From positions 186,001 through 250,000 of the forward strand of contig JAUTDP010000004.1 of assembly GCA_033439795.1 (NCBI GenBank): DNA of 64,000 nucleotides. Direction: 5' to 3'. Each line of letters starts with the position of its first letter. The stretch's first letter is position 1. Made by a program: the position numbers and the translations under genes. Positions 11,215 to 21,347 of this stretch are shown here, piece by piece. The DNA comes from Sordaria brevicollis. Its lineage: Eukaryota > Ascomycota > Sordariomycetes > Sordariales > Sordariaceae. Below the pieces are notes generated by a model. The model was given only the letters and a program-made list of their open reading frames with translations, had not been told where the DNA came from and ran no database searches.

Positions 11215-13875
11215 ATGGATGATATCTCATTGACCATGGACCTGCATGACCAAGGCGATTTTCATCAGGCCTCGCCGGGGCAACTGTCTGCTCCAGATGG
11301 CGCTGGATCATCCACTGTGCGTATTCTTATTCTTCAGTTCGCGGTTTTTTCATCAGTCACGCTCACTAACACGCAAATACAGGAATCTTCTCAACCTCCA
11401 GAAACCACAAAGTTCTGCTCGAAATGCCAAGGGATTAGCGCCAAGCTCGAGGAGCTCCTTGATCAAGGGGTTTTTTCTACCGACAGGCAAACACGAAGAG
11501 TCACCAGCGAGGGCGATCTCGGTCATGTTGTCGAGCTCTCCCAGAAAGCGCAATGCAGCCTCTGCGGTTTCTTGTCCCACATGGTTGAGGCATATCGCGT
11601 CAGCCAGGGTAACTGGTGGGCTATCAGCGAAGTCGCCCTTTACGTTGGTTCAGCAAAGAGACGATACCTGGAGTGGAACCAACACGTTCCCGAAGTCCAT
11701 GACAGCCTTTTACTGTGGATTTGGCCGGCAAGAGAAAGCTTCATGTATGAGCACGACTGGGAGTTGCTATTGCCGTTCAGCCGGAGGGCAAAGTATGGGT
11801 CCGCAGGGATCGCACTTGAACTGACTGATGACCCAAACAAAATACGCGGGGAACCCATCGGCCCTCGAGCCAACTTTGAGCTTATCAGGTCATGGGTTGA
11901 CGAGTGCATTACAAACCATCAAACTAGCCCGGGGCTTCCTGATGTCTGCAAGACGAACGCATCTGTTGTGTTGGACATTCCGGGGTTCATGGTGATAGAC
12001 TGCTCATCTCGCACACTTGTCTACTGGTCCCAAATACCAGAGCGGAAGGATTGCGCTTACGTCGCTTTGAGCTACGTTTGGGGCACCAAACCTACCTCTG
12101 ATGATGAGGTTGGACCCGCTGATTCGGCAAATCGGGACCACAACATGATAAAGACCACAACGCAAAATCCGGACCCAACCAACGAGAGACAACTTCCGTC
12201 ATCTCTGCCGCCACTAATAGAGGATGCCATTACTGCGGTCATCAGCCTACGGTACAGATACCTCTGGGTGGATAGGTACTGTATTCAAAACGACCCGCAA
12301 ACGAAACACGCCCAAATTCAAAGCATGGATAAAATATATGGATCAGCCACCTTGACCATCGTCGCAGCAGAGGGGAATGACCCGTCATTTGGACTTCCAG
12401 GCGTATCCCCAAGATCCGAGCTTCCAACTTCAGTTCGCATTGGCTCCCGAACGTTTGTCACTGTGGGGACGCCTGGTTTGGCTGAGAAGGTGAAGGGGTC
12501 CAAGTGGAATACTCGTGCTTGGACGATGCAAGAGGGTTTTCTATCGAGTCGATGTCTTTTTCTCATGGAAAGTGGGGCATATTATCAATGCAACTTCCCC
12601 TTGAGTCAACGCTACGAGTCTATGCGTGAGCCTCCGGCACTGTCACGGTCCAAGGATCGATTCAACAATTGCCTTTGGGGGAATGACGATTCACTAGTTT
12701 TTACTAAAGGTGCACGATACCATGGACAGATAGTGGGGCCATATTTGCGCCTTCCATCGGGTTACTTTGTCCGCCACCTAACGTTTGAAGACGACAGCAT
12801 CAACGCATTGTCGGGTATTTTAACATACCTTAAGTCTATCAAAGTCCCTATCTACGATCTATGGGGCCTCCTAATCATTCCAGAACAAGACGACTGGACC
12901 TCTAATGGGCCGACATACAGGTACAATCTAGTACAAAGTTTGGCCTGGTCATATGTTCGTGACCAGTCATTCTCCAAGACCAAGTTGCGGCAACCAACGA
13001 TACTGCCAAGAAAACACATCTTTCCAAGCTGGTCCTGGGTCGACTGGAGGTCAAGAACTGCACTTGACGGCCAATGTTTCAACAGTACTCACACCCTCCA
13101 GCTTTCTGCACATCACTTTTTTACTTCCCTTGTGGATATCACCTTGGAGCTGAACGAGGGTGGCACGGTCCATTGGGAGAACGGGAACGTCGCTGATACT
13201 TCATGGCTGGCAACAGTGTCCCAGCATCCTCGAGTGCTCATTATTCATGGGTATAGTTGCAATACTCAATTACGAAACGTGACCGAGGAGGAATGGGGAG
13301 AGTTCTGCGACAAGACATTCCCTTCCAAAACGCCGCCTGGGAAAGAGTCTCATGAACAGGATCGTCAATCCAGCGGTCATCGGTTGGGTTGCAAGACGGA
13401 TCGCAAATGGGTCATGATCGACTCTGACGGAAAGCATCTTCAATTTCCATTCGAGATCACCGAAAATCGAAGACCATGGTGCTGGGCAGAGCGCGGGGGG
13501 TTCGTGGCTCGCAACCTCAGCATCGATGCATATCATCTCAAGCTGCAACATGAACAATCGGCGGTGGCGAACGACGAGATCTTCCACTCGACCACGTTCG
13601 AACTTCGGGTCATTCTGCTTGGGCACGATCGGAACGTAGCTTACTTTATGGTCCTCCTGAAGTCTCCAGTCACGGATACCTCCAGCCAGCAAGAATCTTT
13701 TGAGCGCGTTAATGTTGTCACATTACCGTTTTTGCCATGGAAAATTCGTACTGGTTGGAATGACGAGCAGGCCTGTCGCGAAGCAATGGAGAGGCTTTTG
13801 TCTCATCTGGAAAGAAAACACGACGACTCCTCCCCGGGGACACCTTGGGAGAAGATGACTACCAGGGTAATCTAG
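11215..13875 (+). CDS. HET-domain protein, intact tandem paralogue
   Basis: Exon 1 is 11215-11316 (34 codons) and exon 2 is 11383-13875, giving about 864 aa. The 66-bp intron (GTGCGT donor, CTCACTAAC branch, ATACAG acceptor) is a multiple of three without a stop, so an unspliced reading also stays open; splicing is preferred because the first HET gene has its intron at the same place. The protein has FCSKC and CSLC motifs near residues 44-94, which look like a small zinc-binding unit, then the HET domain (about 258-415) with YVALSYVWGT, RYLWVDRYCI and TRAWTMQEGF. A long C-terminal region follows, with the FPSWSWVDWR segment often found in this class. HET proteins act in allorecognition and regulated cell death. 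The two neighbours clearly arose by tandem duplication but have diverged strongly, as expected of allorecognition genes under diversifying selection (inference). Confidence 0.88.
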   Translation: MDDISLTMDLHDQGDFHQASPGQLSAPDGAGSSTVRILILQFAVFSSVTLTNTQIQESSQPPETTKFCSKCQGISAKLEELLDQGVFSTDRQTRRVTSEGDLGHVVELSQKAQCSLCGFLSHMVEAYRVSQGNWWAISEVALYVGSAKRRYLEWNQHVPEVHDSLLLWIWPARESFMYEHDWELLLPFSRRAKYGSAGIALELTDDPNKIRGEPIGPRANFELIRSWVDECITNHQTSPGLPDVCKTNASVVLDIPGFMVIDCSSRTLVYWSQIPERKDCAYVALSYVWGTKPTSDDEVGPADSANRDHNMIKTTTQNPDPTNERQLPSSLPPLIEDAITAVISLRYRYLWVDRYCIQNDPQTKHAQIQSMDKIYGSATLTIVAAEGNDPSFGLPGVSPRSELPTSVRIGSRTFVTVGTPGLAEKVKGSKWNTRAWTMQEGFLSSRCLFLMESGAYYQCNFPLSQRYESMREPPALSRSKDRFNNCLWGNDDSLVFTKGARYHGQIVGPYLRLPSGYFVRHLTFEDDSINALSGILTYLKSIKVPIYDLWGLLIIPEQDDWTSNGPTYRYNLVQSLAWSYVRDQSFSKTKLRQPTILPRKHIFPSWSWVDWRSRTALDGQCFNSTHTLQLSAHHFFTSLVDITLELNEGGTVHWENGNVADTSWLATVSQHPRVLIIHGYSCNTQLRNVTEEEWGEFCDKTFPSKTPPGKESHEQDRQSSGHRLGCKTDRKWVMIDSDGKHLQFPFEITENRRPWCWAERGGFVARNLSIDAYHLKLQHEQSAVANDEIFHSTTFELRVILLGHDRNVAYFMVLLKSPVTDTSSQQESFERVNVVTLPFLPWKIRTGWNDEQACREAMERLLSHLERKHDDSSPGTPWEKMTTRVI

Positions 13876-14025
13876 TTTCAAGATGGGAGGGATCAAGAAG
13901 AGTTTGAGGCGTATAGAATGGTTGGTTGTTCAGATATGATTAATGGAATTCCAGTTCCTTAGGGCTCTTTGCAATACCCGCTTCTTCTCCAGCGAACCTA
14001 TCTTTCGTCCACCTCTACTAACCTT

Positions 14026-15375
14026 TCAAACACCCCCCAACCAAGCCAAAATCGCCCTCATCATCACCCCGTCTTTGTACCCCAACGCCGCATCCAACGC
14101 CGGCTGCACATGCGCCTCCCCGACGCACTCCACCATCAACACATCCTTCCCCTTGACTTCCCTCTCCAAATCCGACGACCGATCCACCACCACCGTTTTG
14201 CCCCGCACGCACTCCCTCCCAAACCGTCGACAACTATCCAGCAACACCTCTGCGGTACCAACCGTCACCAACGTCTTCCCCACCATCGCCTTGTGTCCAC
14301 CCTTCCTTCCAAACACCCGTCCCCAAACCTCCTCCTGTTCTCCAGCATCAGACGAAAACCCGCACAGGTTAGCCCACACCTCATCCACCCTCGGCGCCCA
14401 CAACTCCTGAAACCGGCCCCCCTGGTTGCGGGATAGGTAATCCCACTTGTCATCTGCCTCAATCACATCACCCTCTCGTTGCATGCTCGCCCAAGGGGAT
14501 ATGAACACGGCGGCTTTGAACTGATCTTCCCCTTCCTTCCAACCTTGGACCGGTGGGGCATAAGGGCTGGGGTGGGCGAGATGGGCAAGTAGGGCTCCGA
14601 CTAGCTGACCGCCTGCGCTATCGCCTGCTAGGATGATGTTGGATGGGTTGAGTTGGCCGAGGGCGGAGGAGGGGGAGAGGAGGTAAGAGAGGGTGGCGGC
14701 TGCTTGGATTAGTTGGGAAGGGTAGGGGTACTCGGGGGAGAGGGCGTATTCGAGGATTATTGTCCTGGTGGTGGTACATGTGGCGCCGGAGGAAGAAGAG
14801 GAACGGGAGGAACGGGAGAGGGACTGGGAGAGGGAGAGAATAAAGGGCATGTGCCCTGTGGCGCGGAGGGGGTTGACGTAGCCGCCGCCGTGGAGGTATA
14901 ACAACGTTGTTCCGTCATCCCTTCCAGTTGCACCCTCCCCTTCAATAGGCAGAGGTGTCAAAATATGCAACACCGGCTCTGGAAGCCCCCTCAACTTCAA
15001 ACCCGGCGATTCTGGCAACGGGACGGTAACGGTCGTATAAGCGATATTTGGATGTTTGCTGGAAAGATAAGAGGCGATTGCGCGGCCGGTGGGGGTGCGG
15101 CGCGCTTGTAGGTGCAGGTATTTGGCGGAAAAAGTGGCGCGGGAGAGTTTGAGGTAGGCGAGGGCGAGGTTTTGGAGGGGGTGGAGGGTGGGGTTGCGGT
15201 GGAGGAGGAGGAAGGTTAGGAGGCGGATGGCTTTGGGGGGGTGTTAGTGAGGTGGTCGATGAGAGGTGAGGATGGGAGCGGGGGATGGGGACGAACCGAA
15301 GAGTGGGAAGAGCCAAATGAGGGAAAGTTTCTCCCACAGGGTGAGGGATTCGGATGGGGGTTCGTCGGCTGTCAT
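14026..15375 (-). CDS. Alpha/beta hydrolase, hormone-sensitive-lipase class
   Basis: On the minus strand exon 1 is 15375-15297 (MTADEPPSES...) and exon 2 is 15230-14026, giving 427 aa. The 66-bp intron has a GTTCGT donor, a CTCACTAAC branch and a CAAAG acceptor. The oxyanion-hole motif HGGGY and the nucleophile elbow GDSAGG identify the alpha/beta-hydrolase-3 (HSL/steryl-acetyl-hydrolase-like) group. A later Asp (TAEVLLDS) and a His near the end (EAHVQP) complete a plausible Ser-Asp-His triad. The likely role is hydrolysis of small esters such as acetylated sterols or xenobiotics; the substrate cannot be read from sequence. The hydrophobic N-terminus (LSLIWLFPLFAIRLLTFLLL) across the exon junction suggests membrane anchoring. 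Its 3' end converges with the HET gene, only 150 bases away. Confidence 0.88.
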
Positions 15376-16522
15376 TTTTGGTGGTTACTTCCTCACCAAA
15401 CCGTTATAGAACCATGGCAGTGGTGATGTTGAAGAAGTGAGGTTGAGAAGCGGGGACAGCGACACTGGTGATGTTTTGTTACGTTACCACGGGATGAATT
15501 GTACCGAGGTAACTTTCACTGATCAACTGGGCAACCGCAGCAGGCGGGGCTTGGCGATGACGCAGTTACCCGCTGTAACGGTGCTTAGTCAGGCACCTTT
15601 AGCACCGTGGGCGCTGTAACTTCCACTGTTCGCCGTCGCCAATATCGCTGGAAGTTTTCGAGAACAAACGCTTCCACTGGGGCTTCCCAGAACAACTTGC
15701 GAAAGAAAACACCAACACTTTGTCCAACATGATCACCATGTCAACAAAATCCCCTTGAACAACCACAGAAGTCGCAACAGAGGTTGATCCGTTCCGCTGC
15801 AAACCGGCATGCGTCACACCCGCTGGATTCCGTCACTTTCCGGTCGCCGTCATCAGGGCAGCGTGTTCCCCGCATACGATGGCAGTCACAGTCCGACATG
15901 ATGCATTCTCTCTATGTGCAGTACCTTATCGTGTGTCAAAAGGTCCAGACTCTCTCTATTCAGCTGCTTATGGTACAACTAATTCGAAATCCTTCGCGCC
16001 CTTTGAATGACAAGATGCCATCCAAACCCTGAGAGTCAGAGCGGTCAAAACCGGGTTATCACGGTTTTGGAAGGTCTTTAACAACCTACCGACAACGGGA
16101 CAGTTGATAGCGTTGAACAACACGAGCAGCATCCACACACCAATGGTGTTGACAGGTAGGTAGCAAGCAGAAAGAGAAAACCAAATCAAATGTCCATGTA
16201 AAGTTCATGCCTGCGCATCACGTACCCTGTCCCTGTCAGATGCACCGGACGAACAGGACCCCGCAAATGACAAAACATCCGACGATCCGGTTCGGTTCGG
16301 CAAAGAATCCGATTCTACCGATGAGCGGCTGAGAGCGGGCCAGATGGAGTCACCGACATGGCGACATGTATCACATGTGGGGTAAGCATTGAGTCAGTGA
16401 TAACGTCGTCTCATTATGAGTTTTTATATGTAGACGCGAGCTCGCTCACTCACTCACTTTCCTAATCGCAAACATCGTCATCAACTTTCGTTGCTCAACG
16501 TGGGTAGCGGCAAACAGCAACA
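15376..16522. other. Divergent intergenic region
   Basis: This 1.1-kb interval separates the starts of the hydrolase (minus) and the PLP enzyme (plus). No gene is supported. The last 90 bases are pyrimidine-rich with a CTCACT repeat, consistent with the core promoter and leader of the PLP enzyme gene. Confidence 0.5.
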
Positions 16523-17995
16523 ATGGTCGCCACAACCGTCGAGCTGCCATTGCAGCAAAAGGACGCCGCGGCGGTGGGCGAGAACAAGCCCGGGCCCGTG
16601 CAATTCGGCAACTCCCTCCTCAAAGAATTTCTTCACGACCCGGATTATCGGAATCTTAACCACGGTTTGTCTTTCCCCCTCCCCCCATATTCCCCTCCAA
16701 CCACTAACTTTTCTCAAGGCTCATTCGGCACCATCCCCTCTGCCATCCGCCACCACCTCCACCACTACCAATCCCTCTCCGAATCCCGTCCCGACCCATT
16801 CATCCGCTACCGCACCCCCGCCCTCCTCGACGAATCCCGCCTCGCCGTCTCCTCTCTCCTCAACGTCCCCCTCGAAACCGTCGTCTTTGTCTCCAACGCC
16901 ACTTTGGGAGTCAACACCGTGTTGCGCAACATCGTCTGGCACCAAGACGGGCTCGACGAGATTTTGTACTTTGACACCATCTACGGGGCGTGCGGGAAGA
17001 GTATTGATTATGTGGTGGAGGATAAGTTGGGGGTTGTGCAATCGAGGGTGGTGAACCTGACCTACCCCGCCGAAGACGAGGAGGTTGTCTCCGCGTTCAA
17101 GGAAGCGGTTGCCGCTTCGAGGAGGGAGGGGAGACGGCCGCGGTTGGCGGTCATAGATGCTGTTAGCAGCATGCCCGGGGTGCGGTTCCCGTTTGAGGAT
17201 GTCGTCAGGGTGTGTAAAGAGGAGGGAATCATGTCATGTGTCGACGCGGCGCAGGGGATTGGGATGATTGACCTTAGGATTGGTGAGGTTGATCCGGATT
17301 TTTTGGTGACGAATTGCCACAAGTGGTTGTTTACGCCGAGGGGGTGTGCGGTGTTTTACGTGCCTGTTCGGAATCAGCATTTGATACGGTCGACGTTGCC
17401 GACGAGTCATGGGTTTGTGCCGAAGACGGGGGAGAGGTTTAACCCGCTGCCGCCGACGGAGAAGTCAGAGTTTGTTAATAACTTTGAGTTTGTGGGTACT
17501 GTTGATAATAGTCCGTTTTTTTGCGTCAAGGACGCGATTAGGTGGAGGAAGGAGGTGTTGGGTGGGGAGGAGAGGATTATGGAGTACACGACCAACTTGG
17601 CGAGGACGGGAGGACAGAAGGTGGCGGAGATTTTGGGTACGAGGGTGTTGGAGAATAAGAAGGGCACGTTGGTTAGGTGCGCCATGGTTAATATTGCGCT
17701 GCCGCTGGTTACTGGTCCGGATCCGAAGACGGCTGTGACGTTGACGGAGGAGGAAAAGAAGGAAGTGGAGGGGATGTATGAGATTCCGGCTGAGGAGGCG
17801 AGCAAGGCGTTTAATTGGATGTATAAGGTGTTGCAGGAGGATTACAACACTTTCATTCCGATGACCTTCTACAGGAGGAGGTTCTGGGCGAGGTTGAGCG
17901 CGCAGGTGTATTTGGAGGAGAGCGATTTTGAGTGGGCGGGCCAGACGTTGAAGGAGCTTTGTGAGAGGGTGGCGAGGGGGGAGTATAAGCAGTGA
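16523..17995 (+). CDS. PLP-dependent class V enzyme, Egt2-like C-S lyase
   Basis: Exons 16523-16664 and 16719-17995 encode 472 aa. The 54-bp intron (GTTTGT donor, CACTAAC branch, CTCAAG acceptor) interrupts the conserved N-terminal NLNHGSFG motif, and splicing restores it exactly. Its length is a multiple of three with no stop, so the unspliced frame is also open. The fold is aminotransferase class V (isopenicillin-N-epimerase/cysteine-desulfurase type): a cofactor Asp in [10 protein letters not shown] and the Schiff-base lysine in [12 protein letters not shown] (about residue 249). Fungal proteins of this length and motif pattern include hercynylcysteine sulfoxide lyase, Egt2, which cleaves the C-S bond in the last step of ergothioneine synthesis. 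Another cysteine-lyase-like activity (LolT/epimerase group) is possible. The family is certain, the substrate is inferred. Confidence 0.85.
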   Translation: MVATTVELPLQQKDAAAVGENKPGPVQFGNSLLKEFLHDPDYRNLNHGLSFPLPPYSPPTTNFSQGSFGTIPSAIRHHLHHYQSLSESRPDPFIRYRTPALLDESRLAVSSLLNVPLETVVFVSNATLGVNTVLRNIVWHQDGLDEILYFDTIYGACGKSIDYVVEDKLGVVQSRVVNLTYPAEDEEVVSAFKEAVAASRREGRRPRLAVIDAVSSMPGVRFPFEDVVRVCKEEGIMSCVDAAQGIGMIDLRIGEVDPDFLVTNCHKWLFTPRGCAVFYVPVRNQHLIRSTLPTSHGFVPKTGERFNPLPPTEKSEFVNNFEFVGTVDNSPFFCVKDAIRWRKEVLGGEERIMEYTTNLARTGGQKVAEILGTRVLENKKGTLVRCAMVNIALPLVTGPDPKTAVTLTEEEKKEVEGMYEIPAEEASKAFNWMYKVLQEDYNTFIPMTFYRRRFWARLSAQVYLEESDFEWAGQTLKELCERVARGEYKQ

Positions 17996-18166
17996 TTGCG
18001 CTTGGAATTGGGATTGGGATTGGGATCGAGATTCGGAGAGAGGGCTTGGAAAGGGTGTTGGATATGGAAGCGGCTTCACTTTGGATATGACAGCGGTTCG
18101 TTCAATCTACCTTACTTCCCTTACTCGGTCCTCGACGCAGTGATTTACAGAGATGACACCACAGAT

Positions 18167-19399
18167 CTAGTTCGGCAAAGCATTATCCTCTGGCGGACGA
18201 TGTCCAGCAATCACCGGACACCCCTCCCCAACAATTCCCATCCGTCTCAAGCTCATAACCGTATCAGCCACGCTCTGATCCATCTCTCTATACTCCAGCC
18301 CTAGCACCTCCTTGCTTCTCCTGTTGTTATAAAACCAATGTTTACCCGGCATATCATCCTTCGTAAAACAACGCATGCAGTACCCTCGATGCCTGTAGGG
18401 CTCCAAACTTGGAGACATCACATGTACGATCCCCGCAATACGAGGATTACTAAACGTCCCTCCAACAACATAGAACCGTTTCCCGCCAGCCTCGGGTCTG
18501 ACCATCGCTCGCACATGCGCCACCGCGACGTCGCGCACGTCTACAAAGGTGAACACTGGTGCCGTCGGTGGCATCCTTTCAGCCCATTTGCCCTGCAAGC
18601 AATCGACAATTCTCTGGTTCGACGTGTTCACCTTTACCTTCCCCTCGGAGCTGAGGTCAAGACTCCTAGGCAGCGGCCCGAATGTGTAGGTATTGCAAAT
18701 CGTCGCCAGGTCCCATGCCGGTTTGTTTTTCTCCATAAACTCCCACGCTGCCTTTTCCGCATATTTCTTTGAGGCGCGGTAGGTCGTGTCGCCCGGCGCC
18801 TTGGGGTCGGTGGCCATTTCCCAATTGAGAGTCTCGTCGTCGGGCCAGGAGGACTCGTCGTACCTCTCGCGGTGGTTGGGCGGGTTCAGGATGGCGGCGC
18901 TGGAGGAGGTGTAAACGACCCGAAGTAACGAGGGAGAGGCGTGTTGTTGGAGGGAGGATAAGAGGGAGGTGGTGCCTCTGACGGCGGGCAGGAGACAGTC
19001 GTTCAGGGGATCGGAGAAGGATAGTTGGTAGGGCGAGGCCGTGTGGATGCAGTAGGTGAGGGTGTTGGATTTGATGACCTGGAGAGCTAGCGATTAGCGA
19101 CGGATTGGGATGGGTGGAGGAAACCAAAGAGAGGGACAGACCTCGTCAAAGGCTCCATCTTCGGCAACATTCTCGACCACGGCGTATGTCACCTTGCAGC
19201 CGACGGCATTGACAACATTCGGACTGTTAGCAATGGAGGCGAGGATGCGCTCTCCTTTGGCTTGGGAGCGGGCGGTCACTACCACGTCGAAACCGCATTC
19301 GAGGAGGTGGTCGAGGATGTGTGAGGCGATGAAGCCGGTGCCGCCGGTGAGGAGCACTTTGCTCTTGGGATGGCCTGGGATTCCTCCTAGCATCGGCAT
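18167..19399 (-). CDS. NAD(P)-dependent extended-SDR reductase, GRE2-like
   Basis: On the minus strand exon 1 is 19399-19142 (MPMLGGIPGH...) and exon 2 is 19078-18167, giving 389 aa. The 63-bp intron has a GTCTGT donor, a GCTAATC branch and a CTCCAG acceptor. The N-terminal TGGTGFIASHIL is the extended-SDR dinucleotide-binding loop, and YRASK carries the catalytic Tyr and Lys. VYTSSSAA supplies the Ser of the catalytic triad. Similar fungal proteins are ketoreductases and aldehyde reductases of the methylglyoxal-reductase (GRE2), dihydroflavonol-reductase and cinnamoyl-CoA-reductase class. The substrate is unknown. It is transcribed away from the FAD monooxygenase at 19833, so the two may be co-regulated. 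Confidence 0.87.
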
Positions 19400-19832
19400 G
19401 GTGATGTTGTTGCGGGAGCTTGCTGGTCGTGCTGGTGTCGAGTGTGGATGGCGGGAGGCCAAGGTCGTCACTTGAGATGTCTTGGAGGAAAGTCGGATTG
19501 GGCCGGTGTCGCACAGCAGCAGTCTCGTTGATCAATTGGCATCCGGACGTCCCCCACCCAAGTCCCGATCCGACACGCCCACCCGCGTCAGTGTGCAGGA
19601 GCGTGTCTCACTTTGCACCTTCCTTCGTCACCGTCATGCCTTCCCTGCGGTGCAATATGCAATATGCATTCCAATGCCTGATTGGTCTCAGCATTGCACA
19701 AAAATGATGCCGGCCCCGATCATCTCGCGCGAGTCCTTCAACTTCCTGACCTCTCACCATCCGTTTCAACCACTCGACTCCAAACTCCTCCACGACCACG
19801 ACGACCATCAACATCCTTAGCCTCCGTCCAAA
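19400..19832. promoter_or_regulatory. Shared promoter of the reductase/monooxygenase pair
   Basis: This 433-bp interval lies between two divergent redox genes, so both promoters must lie within it or overlap the coding starts. It contains several CGG/CCG-type triplets typical of zinc-cluster regulator sites, but no defined operator can be named from sequence alone. Confidence 0.5.
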
Positions 19833-21347
19833 ATGCCCTCACTTGCCGACAACCACCCCGCCTCGGGCTCCTCCGCCCCCCTCCACGTCGCCATCATCGG
19901 CGGCGGCATAACCGGCATCAACCTCGCCCTCGGCCTCGAACGACGCGGCGTCTCCTACACGGTCTATGAGCGCTCTCCCGGCCTCCGCGAAATCGGCGCC
20001 GGAATCGGTTTCTCTCCCAACGCCGAAGAAGCCATGAAGCTACTCAACCCCGACATCTTTTCCACCTACAAACGAACCGCCAACCCAAACGGCGAGGACA
20101 AGTTCCAGTGGATCAACGGCCTGACGGATGAGCTGCTGTACTCGTTGCCTGTACCCAAGGATGGGTTCCTAGGATGCAAGAGATCCGAGATCTTGGAGGA
20201 ATGGGGAAAGCTAGTCCCACCAGAGAAGATCCGGTTCAACAAGACCGTCCAATCCGTTCTCGAACCTGTAGACGAGGGGTATGACACCAACGCTGGCGGG
20301 AAGGTGCTGGTCAAGTTCACGGATGGTTCCACAGAAAAGGCCGACCTCGTCATAGGTTGCGACGGCATCCGCTCCCGGTTGCGCACCCACATCAACACCA
20401 GCCTCTCGCCGTCACCGTTCGGACCTACGGCCAAACCATCATACACCCACAAATTCTGCTACCGCGCCCTCATTCCTATGCCTCTGGCCGTCGAGGCGGT
20501 AGGACAGTACCGGACGTCAACGAGGTTCATGTACAACGGTCCAGGAGCGCACATCATCACCTACCCCGTCGGCAACAACTCGGTTCTCAACATCCTGGCC
20601 GTCATCAGCGACGCGAACGAGTGGGCGGATGAGAAGATACATGTCCTACCTGGCAACAAAGACGACATCCGCCAGGCGTTCAAGAACTTCCACCCCACCG
20701 TGCAAAAGCTAGCCGAGTTATTCCCCGAGAAAAACGAGGCAGCAGACGGACCAATCATCAAATGGGGAATCTTCGACACCTACGACTACCCTCTATCAAA
20801 GTACTTCGCCGGACGCGTCGCCGTCGCCGGAGACGCCGCGCACGCCACGGGTCCGCACCTGGGAGCCGGCGGCGGACTGGGAATCGAAGACGCCTTGCTG
20901 CTTGCCGAGCTGCTGCACAAGGTCACCAAGCTTCAAGCCTCGGATGGTTACGAATCTGAAGTATCCGTCGATAAGAGCTTGGAAAGGGCGCTCTGCGAGT
21001 ATAACGAGTTCCGATACAAGAGAACGCAGCAGGTTGTACGGATGACGAGGGACGCCGTGGACTTGTTCCAGTGGAAGGACGAGAAGGTGGCCAAGGACGG
21101 GAAAAAGTATGGGAAGCTGGTGACGCAAATGTTCCATTACGTGTGGCATGATGTCGACCTGAAGGAGATGGTGGATTCCGCGAAGCGAGGGCTGGAGTGG
21201 AAGGTGCTGGAGGCGGCGTTGGAGCCGTATGAGAAGGAGATGAGGGAGGCTATGGGGGGTGGAAAGTACTGCGAGCCGGATGAGGATGGGGAGTGTATAC
21301 ATTGTGGGATGGCCTGCGAGGATCGGATGTATTGCCAGGCAGATTAG
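19833..21347 (+). CDS. FAD-dependent monooxygenase, salicylate-hydroxylase-like
   Basis: A single exon of 504 aa opens with ATG in an AAAATGCC context. The GxGxxG dinucleotide motif IIGGGITG (about residues 21-28), the VIGCDGIRS (DG) motif and the GDAAHATGPHLGAGGGLGIEDA (GD) motif, in that order, define the class A flavoprotein aromatic hydroxylases. Closest in character are fungal salicylate 1-monooxygenases and related 6-hydroxynicotinate or FAD-binding secondary-metabolite hydroxylases. The reaction would be NAD(P)H-dependent hydroxylation of an aromatic acid in the cytosol. The C-terminus has an unusual Cys-rich end with an IHCGMAC pattern and six cysteines in the last 26 residues; this is not part of the usual catalytic fold. 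The divergent reductase next door suggests a small catabolic or biosynthetic unit (inference). Confidence 0.9.
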   Translation: MPSLADNHPASGSSAPLHVAIIGGGITGINLALGLERRGVSYTVYERSPGLREIGAGIGFSPNAEEAMKLLNPDIFSTYKRTANPNGEDKFQWINGLTDELLYSLPVPKDGFLGCKRSEILEEWGKLVPPEKIRFNKTVQSVLEPVDEGYDTNAGGKVLVKFTDGSTEKADLVIGCDGIRSRLRTHINTSLSPSPFGPTAKPSYTHKFCYRALIPMPLAVEAVGQYRTSTRFMYNGPGAHIITYPVGNNSVLNILAVISDANEWADEKIHVLPGNKDDIRQAFKNFHPTVQKLAELFPEKNEAADGPIIKWGIFDTYDYPLSKYFAGRVAVAGDAAHATGPHLGAGGGLGIEDALLLAELLHKVTKLQASDGYESEVSVDKSLERALCEYNEFRYKRTQQVVRMTRDAVDLFQWKDEKVAKDGKKYGKLVTQMFHYVWHDVDLKEMVDSAKRGLEWKVLEAALEPYEKEMREAMGGGKYCEPDEDGECIHCGMACEDRMYCQAD

